A stretch of 64,000 nt of DNA from Polyangia bacterium (GCA_030430565.1 JAUIKS010000001.1:62001-126000); one strand, 5' to 3'. Counted from the first letter of the stretch, positions 35,546-47,025 are shown. The notes: a model not told the origin generated them from the sequence alone. Numbers and translations: made by a program.

Positions 35546-35578
35546 CGGGAGAACGCGGCGCGCACGTTCCCCAGCTTA

Positions 35579-35610
35579 TGAAGTACGGGCTTGGCCGCGA
35601 GAGTTCCCGG
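35579..35610 (-). promoter_or_regulatory. ECF-type promoter candidate, site A
   Basis: On the minus strand CCGGGAAC (35603-35610), 17 bases, then TACTTCA (35579-35585). It has the same -35, spacer length and -10 as site B at 36806-36837. It lies about 34 bp before the kinase start codon and points towards it. The ECF sigma factor gene lies between the two sites. Confidence 0.65.
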
Positions 35611-35762
35611 TAATTTTAAAAACTCGCCGTCACGGCAGCTCCCGCGGCGCGGGGCCGTTTTTCGGGAACGGCGAGCGTTCGCCACGCACTTCTATGTGGG
35701 ATCTCGTGACGACGTCCGCCCTCGCCATACGAATGTCCATACGCGCATGTCGATCGGGTCGC

Positions 35763-36386
35763 TCAGCGCCGCGCGCTTTCGACCACCTGCGCCCGCAGCT
35801 GCTCGGCCCACGCGTCGAGATCGGTCAGCGTGCTCTCGAGCAGTCGCCGCGACTTGCTGAGCCGGCGGAGGTGCTGCTCGAGGCGCGCGCGCGCGCGGCT
35901 CAGCCGGCTCTTGATCGTCCCGGGCGCGACGTCGAAGATCTCGGCGAGCTCGGGCGTCGTGAGCTCCTCCCAGTATCGAAGCTCGAGCAGCAGCTGCGAC
36001 TCGACCGGCATGCTGCGCAGGGCCTCGAGCAGCAGGCGCTGCTCCTCGTGCTTGACCACCAGCATCGACGGGCTGATCCCCAGGTCGAGGATCGAGGAGA
36101 CGTTGAGGTTGTAGTCCTGGCGCGCGCGTCCGCGTTTGTACAGGTAGGTGCGCAGGATGTTTCGGGCCGCGCCGAACAGGTAGGCGCGAAAGCTCGAGCT
36201 GTCGCGCACGCGGTCGCGCCCGGTGACGCACGCGAGCAGCGTGGCCTGCACGAGGTCCTCGATGTCGCGATCGACCTTATTGGCGAAGAAGCGGAACACG
36301 CTCGCGGCGTGACGATCGAAGAGCTCGCCCGCCGCTCGCTTGTCGCCCGCGCGCCACGCTTCGAGAAGCTCGAGATCGCTCCCCAT
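35763..36386 (-). CDS. ECF-family RNA polymerase sigma factor
   Basis: 207 residues from the ATG at 36386; an in-frame upstream extension is Arg/Ser-rich and unlikely. Region 2 is seen as 'LFDRHAASVFRFFANKVDRD', 'IEDLVQATLLACV' and 'FRAYLFGAARNILRTYL'. Region 4 is 'LLLELRYWEELTTPELAEIF' with 'VAPGTIKSRLSRARARLEQH'. No anti-sigma gene is adjacent. Instead it lies between the kinase-TPR gene and a lipoprotein-OmpA pair, each with the same ECF-like promoter motif. Control might therefore come through the kinase, by inference. Confidence 0.9.
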   Translation of the reverse strand: MGSDLELLEAWRAGDKRAAGELFDRHAASVFRFFANKVDRDIEDLVQATLLACVTGRDRVRDSSSFRAYLFGAARNILRTYLYKRGRARQDYNLNVSSILDLGISPSMLVVKHEEQRLLLEALRSMPVESQLLLELRYWEELTTPELAEIFDVAPGTIKSRLSRARARLEQHLRRLSKSRRLLESTLTDLDAWAEQLRAQVVESARR

Positions 36387-36952
36387 GAAAACGGACGATA
36401 TCACTGAAGCCAGCCGCGTCGAAACAGCGTCTGACTCCGCGGGGACGCGCGACAGCGCCGCGCGCCTGGACGCGGTGCAGGCGGGACGCGAGCGCCCGCT
36501 CGGCGAACCACCGACACTGCGTGGTTTCGAACGCATACGGGCGCGGCTGCGCGCCCGCGTGCTCGCGCTCGATGTCCAGGCTTCCCACGCGCAGGGAGCC
36601 GGCGAGGCGCCGAGTCAGCGGGCTGCGCGGCGTAGCGGTACGACCGAGGCGCGCGCGCGCGAAGAGCTCGAGTCGCGGTGTACGCGAGGTCGTGCGCGTC
36701 GCTCGCTCGCGCGGCTTGTTCGAGCGCGGCATGGAGGGCGCGAGGGCGCGAGGGCGCGGGCGCGCGTTCTCGACGAACGAGGCGAGCTCGATTAATGCGA
36801 AGATTCCGGGAACCGTTAGGCGGATCCCCATACTTCACTGGTGAAGCGACCGGCCCCGCCTGCGGGATGTCGCGCGCGCGGCATCCTGGGGCGATCGCAG
36901 ACTCGACACACGAGCGAGCCGCCGAGCGCGAAGCGACTGGAAATACCAAACT
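36387..36952 (+). other. Divergent intergenic region
   Basis: 566 bp between the sigma gene and the GD-linker lipoprotein gene. Arg-rich frames on both strands look like shadows of GC-rich DNA. The main recognisable item is promoter candidate B at 36806-36837. The 115 bases between it and the lipoprotein start would be a long untranslated leader. Confidence 0.5.
36806..36837 (+). promoter_or_regulatory. ECF-type promoter candidate, site B
   Basis: CCGGGAAC (36806-36813), 17 bases, TACTTCA (36831-36837), facing the lipoprotein/OmpA pair. It matches site A in both boxes and in spacer length, while the spacer sequences differ. That is what a shared sigma-factor target looks like. Confidence 0.65.
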
Positions 36953-38659
36953 ATGTCCTCAACAAGCAAAAGCCTCCCCGCGGACGCCCGCGCCAGCGCG
37001 CGCGTGAACGCGTCCTCTCGTCGCCGCACGATCGGCGCGTTGAGCCTGCTCTTGCTCGCGAGCGTCGGCACCGGTTGCTCGACGAACTGCTTCGACGACG
37101 GCTTTGAGTGGCAGCAGGCCGAGCAGTGCACGAGCCCGACCGAGAGCGACGCCGACGCCACATCGCCGAGCGCGAGCGAGTCGAGCGGGCAGACCGACAC
37201 GGACGCGACGAGCATGACCGGCGAGACGACCGAGGGTCCCAACACCTCGGGCCTCCCGACGACCGACGCGACGGAGTCGGCGACCGACACGATGGGCGAC
37301 GGCGTGCTCTACTGCCTTGATAAGGACGGAGACGGCTTCCCCGATCTCGACACCTGCGACACCCAGCCGCCCGGAGACGGCGACGGAGACGGCGATGGGG
37401 ATGGCGACGGAGACGGCGACGGAGACGGCGACGGAGACGGCGACGGAGACGGCGACGGAGACGGCGACGGGGATGGGGATGGCGACGGCGACGGAGATGG
37501 CGACGGCGACGGAGACGGCGACGGCGACGGCGACGGCGACCAGTGCAACGAGCCTGGGTGCCCGGACTGCGAGAACGGCATCTGCACGATCCCGCCCGAG
37601 CTCTGCCCGACGCTTGAAGATTGCGCCGAGTTTGATGACTGCGACGACAACGGGTGGCATACCTTCCCCGGCGCGGCGCCGAACGACGACCCCGACGCGT
37701 GCATGAAGGACGCGGACGGCGATGACTGGGGCGACCGGTTCCCGCCCGACGAGCAGCCGCCCAGCCCCGAGGTCGAGGTCGGGACGGACTGCGACGACGA
37801 CAATCCGCACATGTACCCGGGGGCAGCTGAGAACGAGCCCGGGGGCGGCTGCACCTGCGACGAGGACGACGACGGCTTCGGCTGCGCGACGCCGGAGTGC
37901 GTAGCGAACCCGTTCTGCGAGCCGGGGCACGACTGCTACGACGACAATCAGTACTGGAACCCCGACGACGTCATGCTGCTCGAGATCCCCGCGTTCGCCG
38001 GGCCGATCATGAGCATCGATCCGCAGACGGGCACCGAGTCGATGGTCCCGATGCAGCCCTTCGAGCCGTTCCCGTGGGACGCGAAGAGCGCGTTCGCGGA
38101 TCCGCTCGAGGAGAACCGCGGCGATGTCTACGCGATCTCGAACAACGACATCCTGAAGTTCAACTACTGCACCGGCGAGGCGCCGCAGGTCGTCCACACC
38201 ATCGAGCAGATGGGGATCAACGGCTACTGCGGCATCGTCCGCGATCGCGACGGGACGATCTACGCGGTCGACGACGTGGGCGATCGCCTCGTGGTCATCG
38301 AGACGATGACCGACGACAACGACGAGATCGTGTTCCTCGAGCCGATGACCATGGACATCGCGGTCAACGTCTACGAGTGCGGGCTCGCGTTCGACTGCCT
38401 CAACGATCGCCTGCTGCTCGTCGACAACGCCGCGTCCGATGTCTACGAGATCGATCGGGACACCGCCGAGGTGCTCGTCACCGACATCGAGGCGATCCCG
38501 GGCGAGGGGCTCGCCTACGACTCCGAGCACAACGCCCTGTTCATCTGTCAGTACCAGTCGGGCGCGGTTCAGCGCGCGCCGATCGACGGGGGCGCCGTCG
38601 AGCCGGTCGCTACGCTCGACAACCCCAACGATCTCACCATCGGCCCGAGCTGCGAGTGA
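36953..38659 (+). CDS. Lipoprotein with Gly-Asp linker, Ca-binding-like acidic repeats and propeller-like C-terminus
   Basis: 568 residues. The signal region ('IGALSLLLLASVGTGC') has a lipobox. A Ser/Thr/Asp-rich stretch leads into 28 consecutive Gly-Asp pairs (residues 141-196). Then come Cys/Asp-rich units ('CDDNGWHTFPGAAPNDDPDA', 'CDDDNPHMYPGAAENEPGG') of the 'DADGDDWGD' type that often bind calcium. The C-terminal 240 residues ('RGDVYAISNNDILKFNYCTG', 'YAVDDVGDRLVVIETMTDD') resemble a beta-propeller/SMP-30-like fold. The GD run is probably a long flexible spacer that holds the propeller away from the membrane. An OmpA-like gene follows 57 bp downstream. Confidence 0.8.
   Translation: MSSTSKSLPADARASARVNASSRRRTIGALSLLLLASVGTGCSTNCFDDGFEWQQAEQCTSPTESDADATSPSASESSGQTDTDATSMTGETTEGPNTSGLPTTDATESATDTMGDGVLYCLDKDGDGFPDLDTCDTQPPGDGDGDGDGDGDGDGDGDGDGDGDGDGDGDGDGDGDGDGDGDGDGDGDGDGDGDGDQCNEPGCPDCENGICTIPPELCPTLEDCAEFDDCDDNGWHTFPGAAPNDDPDACMKDADGDDWGDRFPPDEQPPSPEVEVGTDCDDDNPHMYPGAAENEPGGGCTCDEDDDGFGCATPECVANPFCEPGHDCYDDNQYWNPDDVMLLEIPAFAGPIMSIDPQTGTESMVPMQPFEPFPWDAKSAFADPLEENRGDVYAISNNDILKFNYCTGEAPQVVHTIEQMGINGYCGIVRDRDGTIYAVDDVGDRLVVIETMTDDNDEIVFLEPMTMDIAVNVYECGLAFDCLNDRLLLVDNAASDVYEIDRDTAEVLVTDIEAIPGEGLAYDSEHNALFICQYQSGAVQRAPIDGGAVEPVATLDNPNDLTIGPSCE
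37373..37540 (+). repeat. Hexanucleotide repeat coding for 28 Gly-Asp pairs
   Basis: Units of ggcgac and ggagac, with a few ggggat variants, run for 168 bp. Changes of one unit keep the frame, so the linker length can vary by slippage. Confidence 0.95.
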
Positions 38660-38716
38660 GCACACGCCCGTCAACCAGCCGCATCGACCGCCCCGACACC
38701 GACAGCGAGTGAAACC

Positions 38717-40561
<1,845 letters not shown>

Positions 40562-40576
40562 GGCGCGCCGCGTCGA

Positions 40577-41704
40577 TCAGCCGTAGGAGGCCCCGCTCAA
40601 GATCCACCGCAGGATCAGCTGGGCCTTCTCGGCGTCGAGCGGCGCGTCGCCGAGCGGCATCTGCCCGCCCACGGCGGGGCTCCCCTGGACGATCTTGAGC
40701 AACACGTAGCTGTTGAGCGGGTCGTTCGGGGTGATTCGCGGCGTGCCCGGGACCTGCTCGGCCGGCTCGCCGACGAGCTTCTCCCACACCTGGTCGGGGT
40801 CGCGATCGAAGCGCAGGTCCCCCGTCTCGACGCCGTCGACGTGGCACCCCGCGAGCGCGCAGGAGCCCGTGAACACGGGGAGCGCGTCGGCGAGGAAGGC
40901 GGCGGCTGGAGGATCGTGGTCGATCACGTCGACCACGACCGGCGCGCTCTCGACCCCGCCGGCGACGGCGACGAGCTCGACGGCCCCGGGGGAGACGCCG
41001 AGACCGACGCCATCGCGATCGACGAACAGCCGCTCGCCGCTCGCGCTCACCCAGGCGATCGAGACATCGAGTGGTTGCCCTTCGTCGTCGAGCGCGACCG
41101 CCTCGAAGCTCGCCAGCTCGCCGACCTGAACGAAGAGCCCGTCTCCTACGATCTCGACCTCCGCGACGCCGGCGCCCTCGTCACACTCTTGAAACGGCTC
41201 GTCGGCGGGGGCGCCCGCGAGGATCCAGCGCTCGATCACCTCGAGCTCGGACGCGGAGAGCTGACCGCCGGGCGGCATCTGTGCGCCGACCGACGGGCTC
41301 GCGCCGAGCTTTTCCCACAGGTAGCTCGCGTCGAGATCGCCCGGCGTGACGCGGGGCGTTCCGGGCAGCTCTTGGCTGTCGACGCCGACGAGCGCCGCGT
41401 GGGCCGCTCCTGCCTCGAGCGACATCCCCTGCTGGGGGTCCGCGCCGCCGTGACAGCCCGCGAACGCGCAGCTCATCGAGAAGATCGGCTGAACCGCGGT
41501 CTCGAAGTCACACCCGGCGGCCTCGCCCCCTGTGCCGCTGGCGCTGTCCGTGTCGCCGGAGCTGCCTGTGTCGCCGCCGCTCGTGGACTCGCCGCCGGCG
41601 TCCGTCTCGTCGCCGCCAGATCCTTGCCCAGGGGCGCCGCAGGCTGCCAGCGCCAGCGTGGCGGTCAGGGCGAGGGGTCTCTTGATTCGTTTCGCGTGTT
41701 GCAT
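40577..41704 (-). CDS. Lipoprotein with two cytochrome c-like CX4CH modules and an Ig-like middle
   Basis: 375 residues from the ATG at 41704, with GGAG upstream. The lipobox is 'LALAAC'. A Gly/Ser/Thr-rich linker leads to module 1: 'VQPIFSMSCAFAGCHGG', 'WEKLGASPSVGAQMPPGG' and 'IERWILAGAP'. Module 2 repeats the plan: 'LPVFTGSCALAGCHVDG', 'VWEKLVG', 'GGQMPLGDAPL' and 'ILRWILSGA'. Between them lies a strand-rich region. The MPPGG and 'WILAGA' features match haem-binding domains found in planctomycetes and myxobacteria. The motif, though, is CX4CH and not CXXCH, so haem attachment is uncertain. Confidence 0.75.
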   Translation of the reverse strand: MQHAKRIKRPLALTATLALAACGAPGQGSGGDETDAGGESTSGGDTGSSGDTDSASGTGGEAAGCDFETAVQPIFSMSCAFAGCHGGADPQQGMSLEAGAAHAALVGVDSQELPGTPRVTPGDLDASYLWEKLGASPSVGAQMPPGGQLSASELEVIERWILAGAPADEPFQECDEGAGVAEVEIVGDGLFVQVGELASFEAVALDDEGQPLDVSIAWVSASGERLFVDRDGVGLGVSPGAVELVAVAGGVESAPVVVDVIDHDPPAAAFLADALPVFTGSCALAGCHVDGVETGDLRFDRDPDQVWEKLVGEPAEQVPGTPRITPNDPLNSYVLLKIVQGSPAVGGQMPLGDAPLDAEKAQLILRWILSGASYG

Positions 41705-41946
41705 TCCGTGCTCCGCTGTCGACTCCAACGCTGACATACTTCGAGCCGGCGAACTTTTGGAGATCTTGAGAATCGCTGCTCGTGCTCGTCCGCCTTGTTG
41801 CTGAGAGCCTCGTGAGCTCCTCGCGGCTGCCTCGCTTGGCCCTCACAGCCGCTACACGACGAGTCGCGCGCCGCGCCGCGCCGTCGGCGAGCTCGCCTTG
41901 AGGAACCTCGCGTTCACAACGCGCCGAGTCTCCCGACGGCTTCGCG

Positions 41947-44900
41947 TTACGCTCGCGCCGCCGCGAGGCTGAGCAGGACGTTGCGGGCCTCGGCGGCGTC
42001 GATCGGCGACTCGATCGCGTCGAACAGGCGCAGCGGCCCGACGAGCAGCGCGCGCGCGCGCTGCCAGTCTCCGCGCGCGCCGGCGAGCCGGGCCTCGAGC
42101 ACGGCGATCCGCTCGCGGACCAAGAAGCCGAATTCTTTCGCCATGCTGTCCGCGCCGATGCGCGAGGCGGCGGCGCGCGCGGCCAGCAGCTCCTGGGCCA
42201 CGCGGTCGTGCTGGCCGCGGAGGAGGAAGTGCTCGGCCCGCGTGCGCCGTACGTTCGCGATCCGCTCGTCGTGATCGAGCTCCTCGGCGCGAGCGAGCGC
42301 GCGATCGAGGTCGTGGAGCGCGGCGGCCGGCTCGTCGAGCTCGAGCAAGATCCGCCCGCGGAGCTCCAGGCCGTAGATCAGGCCGAGGTTGCCGACCTGC
42401 TCGGCGTGGACGATGCACTGCGAGACCCAGTCGAGCGACGCGACGAACTGCCGGCGAAAGAAGGCGATCGTGGCGAGATGGAAGGTCGCCATCGACACGC
42501 CGCGCGCGTAGCCGAGGTGGAGGTAGATCTCGAGCTCGCGGCGGAACGCGACCTCGGCCGCGTCGAGCTCGCCGAGCCTGCGCTGCAGCTCGCCGGTGTC
42601 GCCGAGCGCTCGGGCCTCGCCGCTGAGCTTGCCCGACGCGCGTGAGAGCGTGAGGCTGCGCTGCAGCAGCTCGAGCGCGCGCCTCGGCTCGCGCAGCGTC
42701 AGCGGGATCGCGGCGGCGCGGTAGGTCTCGACCATGCCGGTGCGGTCGCCGCAGCGCTCCATGGCCGCGAGCGCCGACTGGTACGCGCTCAGCATCTCGT
42801 CGAAGCGGCGGGACTCGTAGAACACGCCCCCGAGCGCCAGGTAGGCGCGCCCGAGGCCGCGCAGGCCGAACGCGCCCTGGGCCTCGCAGCGCGCGATGGC
42901 GTGACGCGCGTAGCCCTCGGCGCGCTCGTATTGAGATGTCTGCATGTACAGCTTGCTGAGCAGCGCGTAGGCGTCGGCGAGGTCGCGCGAGGAGGAGAGC
43001 GTGTCGAACTCGTTGAGCGCCAGCTTCGCGCAGCCCTCCGCCTCGTCGGGCTCGCCGCGCAGGAGATGGGCCTCGGCGAGGCCGAGCGTGGCGTGGCCCT
43101 TGTGCAGCCGGTCGCCGGACGCGCGCGCGACTTCGAAGGCCTCGCTGAAGCGCGCGCGGGCGGGCTTCAGCGCGCCGCGGTCGAGCAGGATCTGCCCGAG
43201 CGCGACGAGCAGGCGCGCCTTGCTGATCGCGTTGTGACAGCTCGAGGACTCCTCGCCCGCGCGCGCGAGCGCGGCCTCGGACTCCTCGTACCGGCCCTGC
43301 GCGGTGAGCAGGCGCGCGAGCTTGACGACGGCCTCGCCGGTCGGCGCGAGCGGGCCGGCGGACTCGGACGCGGTGATCGCCTCGCGGGCGCGCGCGGTCG
43401 CGACCTCGAGCTCGCCGCGCTCCAGCGCCGTGCGCGAGAGCCCCTCGAGCGCGCGCGTGATGCTGACGCCCGCGTCGATCGCGACCGAGGCCTCGTGCGC
43501 GAGCCGGTAGGCGCGCTCGGCCGTCTGCGCGTCACCCAGCGCGACCTGAGCCTCGCCGAGCGCGAGCGCGAGGAGCGAGATGGCTCTTCGGTCACCGATC
43601 TCACGGGCCGAGTCGAGCCCGCGCTCCGCCTCGACGCGAGCCTGGGCCGGGTCGCCCCAGCCGTTGTGCAGGCGCGCGAGCCCGAGGCGGGCGTAGCTCT
43701 GCCCCCAGCGATCGCCGATCTCTTCCTTCTCGACGAGCCCGGCCTTGAGGTGCTCGTGGGCGCGGTCCGGCGCGCCGCGCTTGAGGAACGCGAAGCCGAG
43801 GTTGATGTTGGCGGTCGAGTGCTCGACGCGATCGCCGATCTCGTGACAGCACGCGCGACCGGCCGCGAAGGCCTCGATCGCGTCGGCGGCGCGGCCCTGC
43901 TCGAGCAAGACGTTGCCCTGCGTGCGGTAGAGCGAGGCGACGATCGCGATGTCGGCGGGGTCGTCGTCGGTGCGCCCCTGCACGCGCGAGAGCCCGCGCT
44001 CGATCCACTCGTCGGCCTCGGCGAAGCGGCCGGCGCGGCAGCAGGTGAGCCCGGCCTGCGCCTCGAGCGAGCCCGCCAGCTGCGGGTCGATGTCGATCAC
44101 CAGCGCGATCGCCTGCTCGCAGCGGCGCAGGCAGTCGTCAAAGCGACGCTGCTCGCCGGCGACGCGGGCGAGCGCGCCGAGCAGCTTGGCCGCCTCCCGG
44201 GGGGAGTGACCCGGGCTGCGCTCGAGCGATCGCCACGCCCGCAGCAGCGCGTCCTCGGCGGCGCTGTACTCCCCGCGCAGCGAGAGCGCCCGCCCGAGCC
44301 GCTCGTACAGGCTGGTCGCGCGCGCGACGGCCGGGAGCTCGACCTCGGGATCGATCGCGACCGCCGCCGTGATCGTGTCGAGCGCGTGGCGGTAGTGGTT
44401 GATCGCGTCGGCGGTCTCGTAGGTCGCGAGGCAGCGGTCGGCGGCGGCGATGAAGTGGGGCAGCGCGCGCAGCTCCTCCTCGGCCTGGCGCCAGTGGTAG
44501 GCGAGGGTCTCGGGCGCCAGGCTCGACGCGCCGTCGGCCTCGTAGAGCTCGACGACCGCCTTGTGCAGGCGCTTGCGATCGCGGCGCAGCAGCGTGCCGT
44601 AGGCGACGTCGCGGGTGAGCGCGTGCTTGAAGGTGAAGGCCGGCGGGTCGTGCTCGGGCCTGTGGAACACGAGCTGGCGCCGCTGGAGCTCCTCGAGGCC
44701 GCGGTCGAGCTCGGCCTCGTCGTTGAGCACGCGCGCGAGGATCGAGCGAGTGAAGGTGCGGCCGACGACCGCGGCGAGCCGGACCACGCGCCGCGCGGTC
44801 TCTGAGAGACGATCGATGCGCGCCGCGATCAGCGACTCGAGCGAGGGCGGGAGGTCGTCGGGCCGCGGCGCGCGGACGAGCTCGTAGTGCGCCGCGCCGC

Positions 44901-46914
44901 TCTGTGGCCGCGCGAGCACGCCGACCTCGCGGAAGTGCTGGAGGACCTCCTCGACGTAGAACGGGTTGCCGCCGGCGCGGTCGATGACGATGCGCGCGAC
45001 GGACTCCGAGGCGGTCGCGCCCTCGTTGGCGAGCAGCGCGGCGACCAGCCCGCGGACGTCGTCGGGGCTGAGGTCGCCGAGGACCAGCTCGCGGACGGCG
45101 GGCGGCGGGGTGTAGCCGGGGCGGTACAGCAGCAGCAGGACGGCGCCGCGCAGCTTGGGCGTCAAGAACTCGATCAGCTGCCGCGTGGTCTCATCGGCCC
45201 ACTGCACGTCCTCGAGGATGTAGAGCTGCGGCGAGAGCCGGGCGCGCGCGATGAGGTAGTTGCGCGCCGCGAGCATGTAGCTCGTGCGGTCGAGCTCGTC
45301 GCTGCCGGGCGCGGCGTCGCTGTCGGCGTCGCGCTTGATCTCGCGGACGCCGAGCATCGCCTCGAGGTTGTCGGCGTCGCGCTCGCTCAGGCCGAGCCGC
45401 CGGGCCTCGCGGCGGATCAGCACGCGCGAGAGCTCGCGACCCCACCCGCGCGAGAGCCCGATCGCCGAGCGCACGAGCTCGGCGAAGGGGCGGTGGTCAC
45501 CGCCGCCGATCGCCCGCACGCGCGCGCGGTGAACCGAGAGCCCGCGGGCCTGGGCGCGGCGCTCGACCTCCCAGCGCAGGCGGCTCTTGCCCATCCCGGC
45601 CTCGCCGCGCACCCCGAGCGCGCCGCCCTCGCCCGCCTGCGCGGCCTGCATCGCCGCGACGATGGTCGCCAGCTCGGCGCGTCGGCCGGTGAAGGGCGTC
45701 GAGACGCGCATCGAGTCGCCCTTGACCTCCACGCCGACGAGGCGGTGGATGTGCACGGGGCCGCTGCTGCCTTTTAAGATATGCTCACCGAGCGAGCGGC
45801 TGACGAGGCCGGTCAGGCGCTCGCGCAGCTCCTGGCTGATCACGACGTCGCCCCAGGAGGCGAAGCTCGAGAGCCGCGCGGCGATGTTGACGACGTCGCC
45901 CATCACGTCGAAGCTGCAGCGGAAGGGCGCGCCGGCCATAAAGCTGACGAGCACGCCGGCGTGCACGCCCGCGCGCCAGCGGATGTCGTGCGGCAGCTCG
46001 CGGCGCAGCTCGAGGGCCGCGAGCGCGGCGCGGCGCGGGTCGTCCTCGTGCGCCTGCGGGACGCCGAATATGCACAGCCAGCGCGTGCCGTCGCCCGTCA
46101 CGTCCGACTTGAGCAGCACGCCGCCGTGGCGCTCGAGCGTGCGCTCGATGATGAGGAAGACCGCCTGCTGGCGCCGCAGCGACCAGCCGCGGGTCTCGAG
46201 GAACAGGATCACCGCGCGTCGGTACTGACCGCCGAAGCGCAGCGCCTCGTCGCGCAGCGCCGCGGGCAGGAAGGGGAGCACCTGCCGAGGCGCGAGCGTG
46301 GTCCACTGCGGCCCGACCGGCCTGCCCGTGCGCTGCTCGGCGCTGAGCCGCTGCGAGGCGGCCGGCGAGATCAGGATCTGCCCGGCGTTCGCCTGCTGCT
46401 CGAGCCGCGCGAGCGCGCAGACCGACGGGCCGCAGGGGAGGTAGTGGCAGCGCTCCTGTGTCCCGAGGTACAGCTCGTGGACGCGCCCGTAGTGGATCGC
46501 CTGCGAGATCTCCAGCGAGACCGGGCCGGCGCTCGTCTCGGTGCGCGGTCGACGGGCGAACGCGATCCGCGTGCGCTCGGCGGCCGTCAGCGCGCGCTTC
46601 ACCGAGGTCTGCCCGTGGAACAGCGTGAACAGCGAGTCGCCGCCGAAGCCGACGATGCTGCCCCCCAGTCGGCGCACCGCCTCGACGGCCGGCGCGAGCG
46701 CGCGGCGGATCAGCAGCTGAATCTCCTCGGCGCCGTCACGACCGCGCGCCTGCAGCCGCGAGGTCAGCGAGGTGAAGCCGGAGATGTCCGACAGCAGCAG
46801 CGCGGCCAGCTGTTGCTCCCCGCGCGGCGGCGCGATCGGGTCAGCGTTGAGGCGCGACGCGACGTGCGGGGGGAGCAGCGCGGACAGATCCGTCTGGGGT
46901 GGAAGCTTGGACAC
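41947..46914 (-). CDS. Class III nucleotide cyclase-like, AAA ATPase and TPR giant
   Basis: 1655 residues. Two cyclase homology regions come first. Region 1 (40-220) has 'LLLSDISGFTSLTSRL' and 'VGFGGDSLFTLFHG', with the metal Asp present. Region 2 (235-395) has 'VILFLETRGWSL', 'VTGDGTRWLCIFGVP' and 'FDVMGDVVNIAARLSS'; its first metal Asp appears to be lost. A STAND-like AAA domain follows ('FTGRRAELATIV', Walker A 'GEAGMGKSRL', 'LYILEDVQWADETTRQLIEF'). The last 800 or so residues are TPRs. Proteins of this layout occur in myxobacteria and actinobacteria; their ligands are mostly unknown. A 23-nt element upstream is shared with the gene at 47175. Confidence 0.88.
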   Translation of the reverse strand: MSKLPPQTDLSALLPPHVASRLNADPIAPPRGEQQLAALLLSDISGFTSLTSRLQARGRDGAEEIQLLIRRALAPAVEAVRRLGGSIVGFGGDSLFTLFHGQTSVKRALTAAERTRIAFARRPRTETSAGPVSLEISQAIHYGRVHELYLGTQERCHYLPCGPSVCALARLEQQANAGQILISPAASQRLSAEQRTGRPVGPQWTTLAPRQVLPFLPAALRDEALRFGGQYRRAVILFLETRGWSLRRQQAVFLIIERTLERHGGVLLKSDVTGDGTRWLCIFGVPQAHEDDPRRAALAALELRRELPHDIRWRAGVHAGVLVSFMAGAPFRCSFDVMGDVVNIAARLSSFASWGDVVISQELRERLTGLVSRSLGEHILKGSSGPVHIHRLVGVEVKGDSMRVSTPFTGRRAELATIVAAMQAAQAGEGGALGVRGEAGMGKSRLRWEVERRAQARGLSVHRARVRAIGGGDHRPFAELVRSAIGLSRGWGRELSRVLIRREARRLGLSERDADNLEAMLGVREIKRDADSDAAPGSDELDRTSYMLAARNYLIARARLSPQLYILEDVQWADETTRQLIEFLTPKLRGAVLLLLYRPGYTPPPAVRELVLGDLSPDDVRGLVAALLANEGATASESVARIVIDRAGGNPFYVEEVLQHFREVGVLARPQSGAAHYELVRAPRPDDLPPSLESLIAARIDRLSETARRVVRLAAVVGRTFTRSILARVLNDEAELDRGLEELQRRQLVFHRPEHDPPAFTFKHALTRDVAYGTLLRRDRKRLHKAVVELYEADGASSLAPETLAYHWRQAEEELRALPHFIAAADRCLATYETADAINHYRHALDTITAAVAIDPEVELPAVARATSLYERLGRALSLRGEYSAAEDALLRAWRSLERSPGHSPREAAKLLGALARVAGEQRRFDDCLRRCEQAIALVIDIDPQLAGSLEAQAGLTCCRAGRFAEADEWIERGLSRVQGRTDDDPADIAIVASLYRTQGNVLLEQGRAADAIEAFAAGRACCHEIGDRVEHSTANINLGFAFLKRGAPDRAHEHLKAGLVEKEEIGDRWGQSYARLGLARLHNGWGDPAQARVEAERGLDSAREIGDRRAISLLALALGEAQVALGDAQTAERAYRLAHEASVAIDAGVSITRALEGLSRTALERGELEVATARAREAITASESAGPLAPTGEAVVKLARLLTAQGRYEESEAALARAGEESSSCHNAISKARLLVALGQILLDRGALKPARARFSEAFEVARASGDRLHKGHATLGLAEAHLLRGEPDEAEGCAKLALNEFDTLSSSRDLADAYALLSKLYMQTSQYERAEGYARHAIARCEAQGAFGLRGLGRAYLALGGVFYESRRFDEMLSAYQSALAAMERCGDRTGMVETYRAAAIPLTLREPRRALELLQRSLTLSRASGKLSGEARALGDTGELQRRLGELDAAEVAFRRELEIYLHLGYARGVSMATFHLATIAFFRRQFVASLDWVSQCIVHAEQVGNLGLIYGLELRGRILLELDEPAAALHDLDRALARAEELDHDERIANVRRTRAEHFLLRGQHDRVAQELLAARAAASRIGADSMAKEFGFLVRERIAVLEARLAGARGDWQRARALLVGPLRLFDAIESPIDAAEARNVLLSLAAARA

Positions 46915-47002
46915 TGCGGCGGGGACGCGGTGATGGCCGCTCCGGGTCGTGGGCCCGGCGAGCGCGCCGGGCGGGAGTCAGCGCAATTAGTGTTGTTTTA
47001 TA

Positions 47003-47025
47003 CAATATTGCTAAAGAGACATGTT
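47003..47025 (-). promoter_or_regulatory. Conserved upstream element, copy 1
   Basis: This AT-rich 23-mer lies about 90 bp upstream of the cyclase-TPR gene. It matches 48533-48555 at 18 of 23 positions, including an unbroken 'aagagaca' (TGTCTCTT on the minus strand). Confidence 0.55.

Noticed and set aside
37373..37540. Possible CRISPR-like or satellite array
   Set aside because: Repeats are contiguous 6-bp units without spacers and stay in frame as Gly-Asp; it is a coding linker.
36959..38674. 571-codon minus-strand frame across the GD-linker lipoprotein
   Set aside because: It consists of Val/Ala/Arg-rich sequence antisense to the repeat; the plus strand has the lipobox and Cys/Asp repeats.
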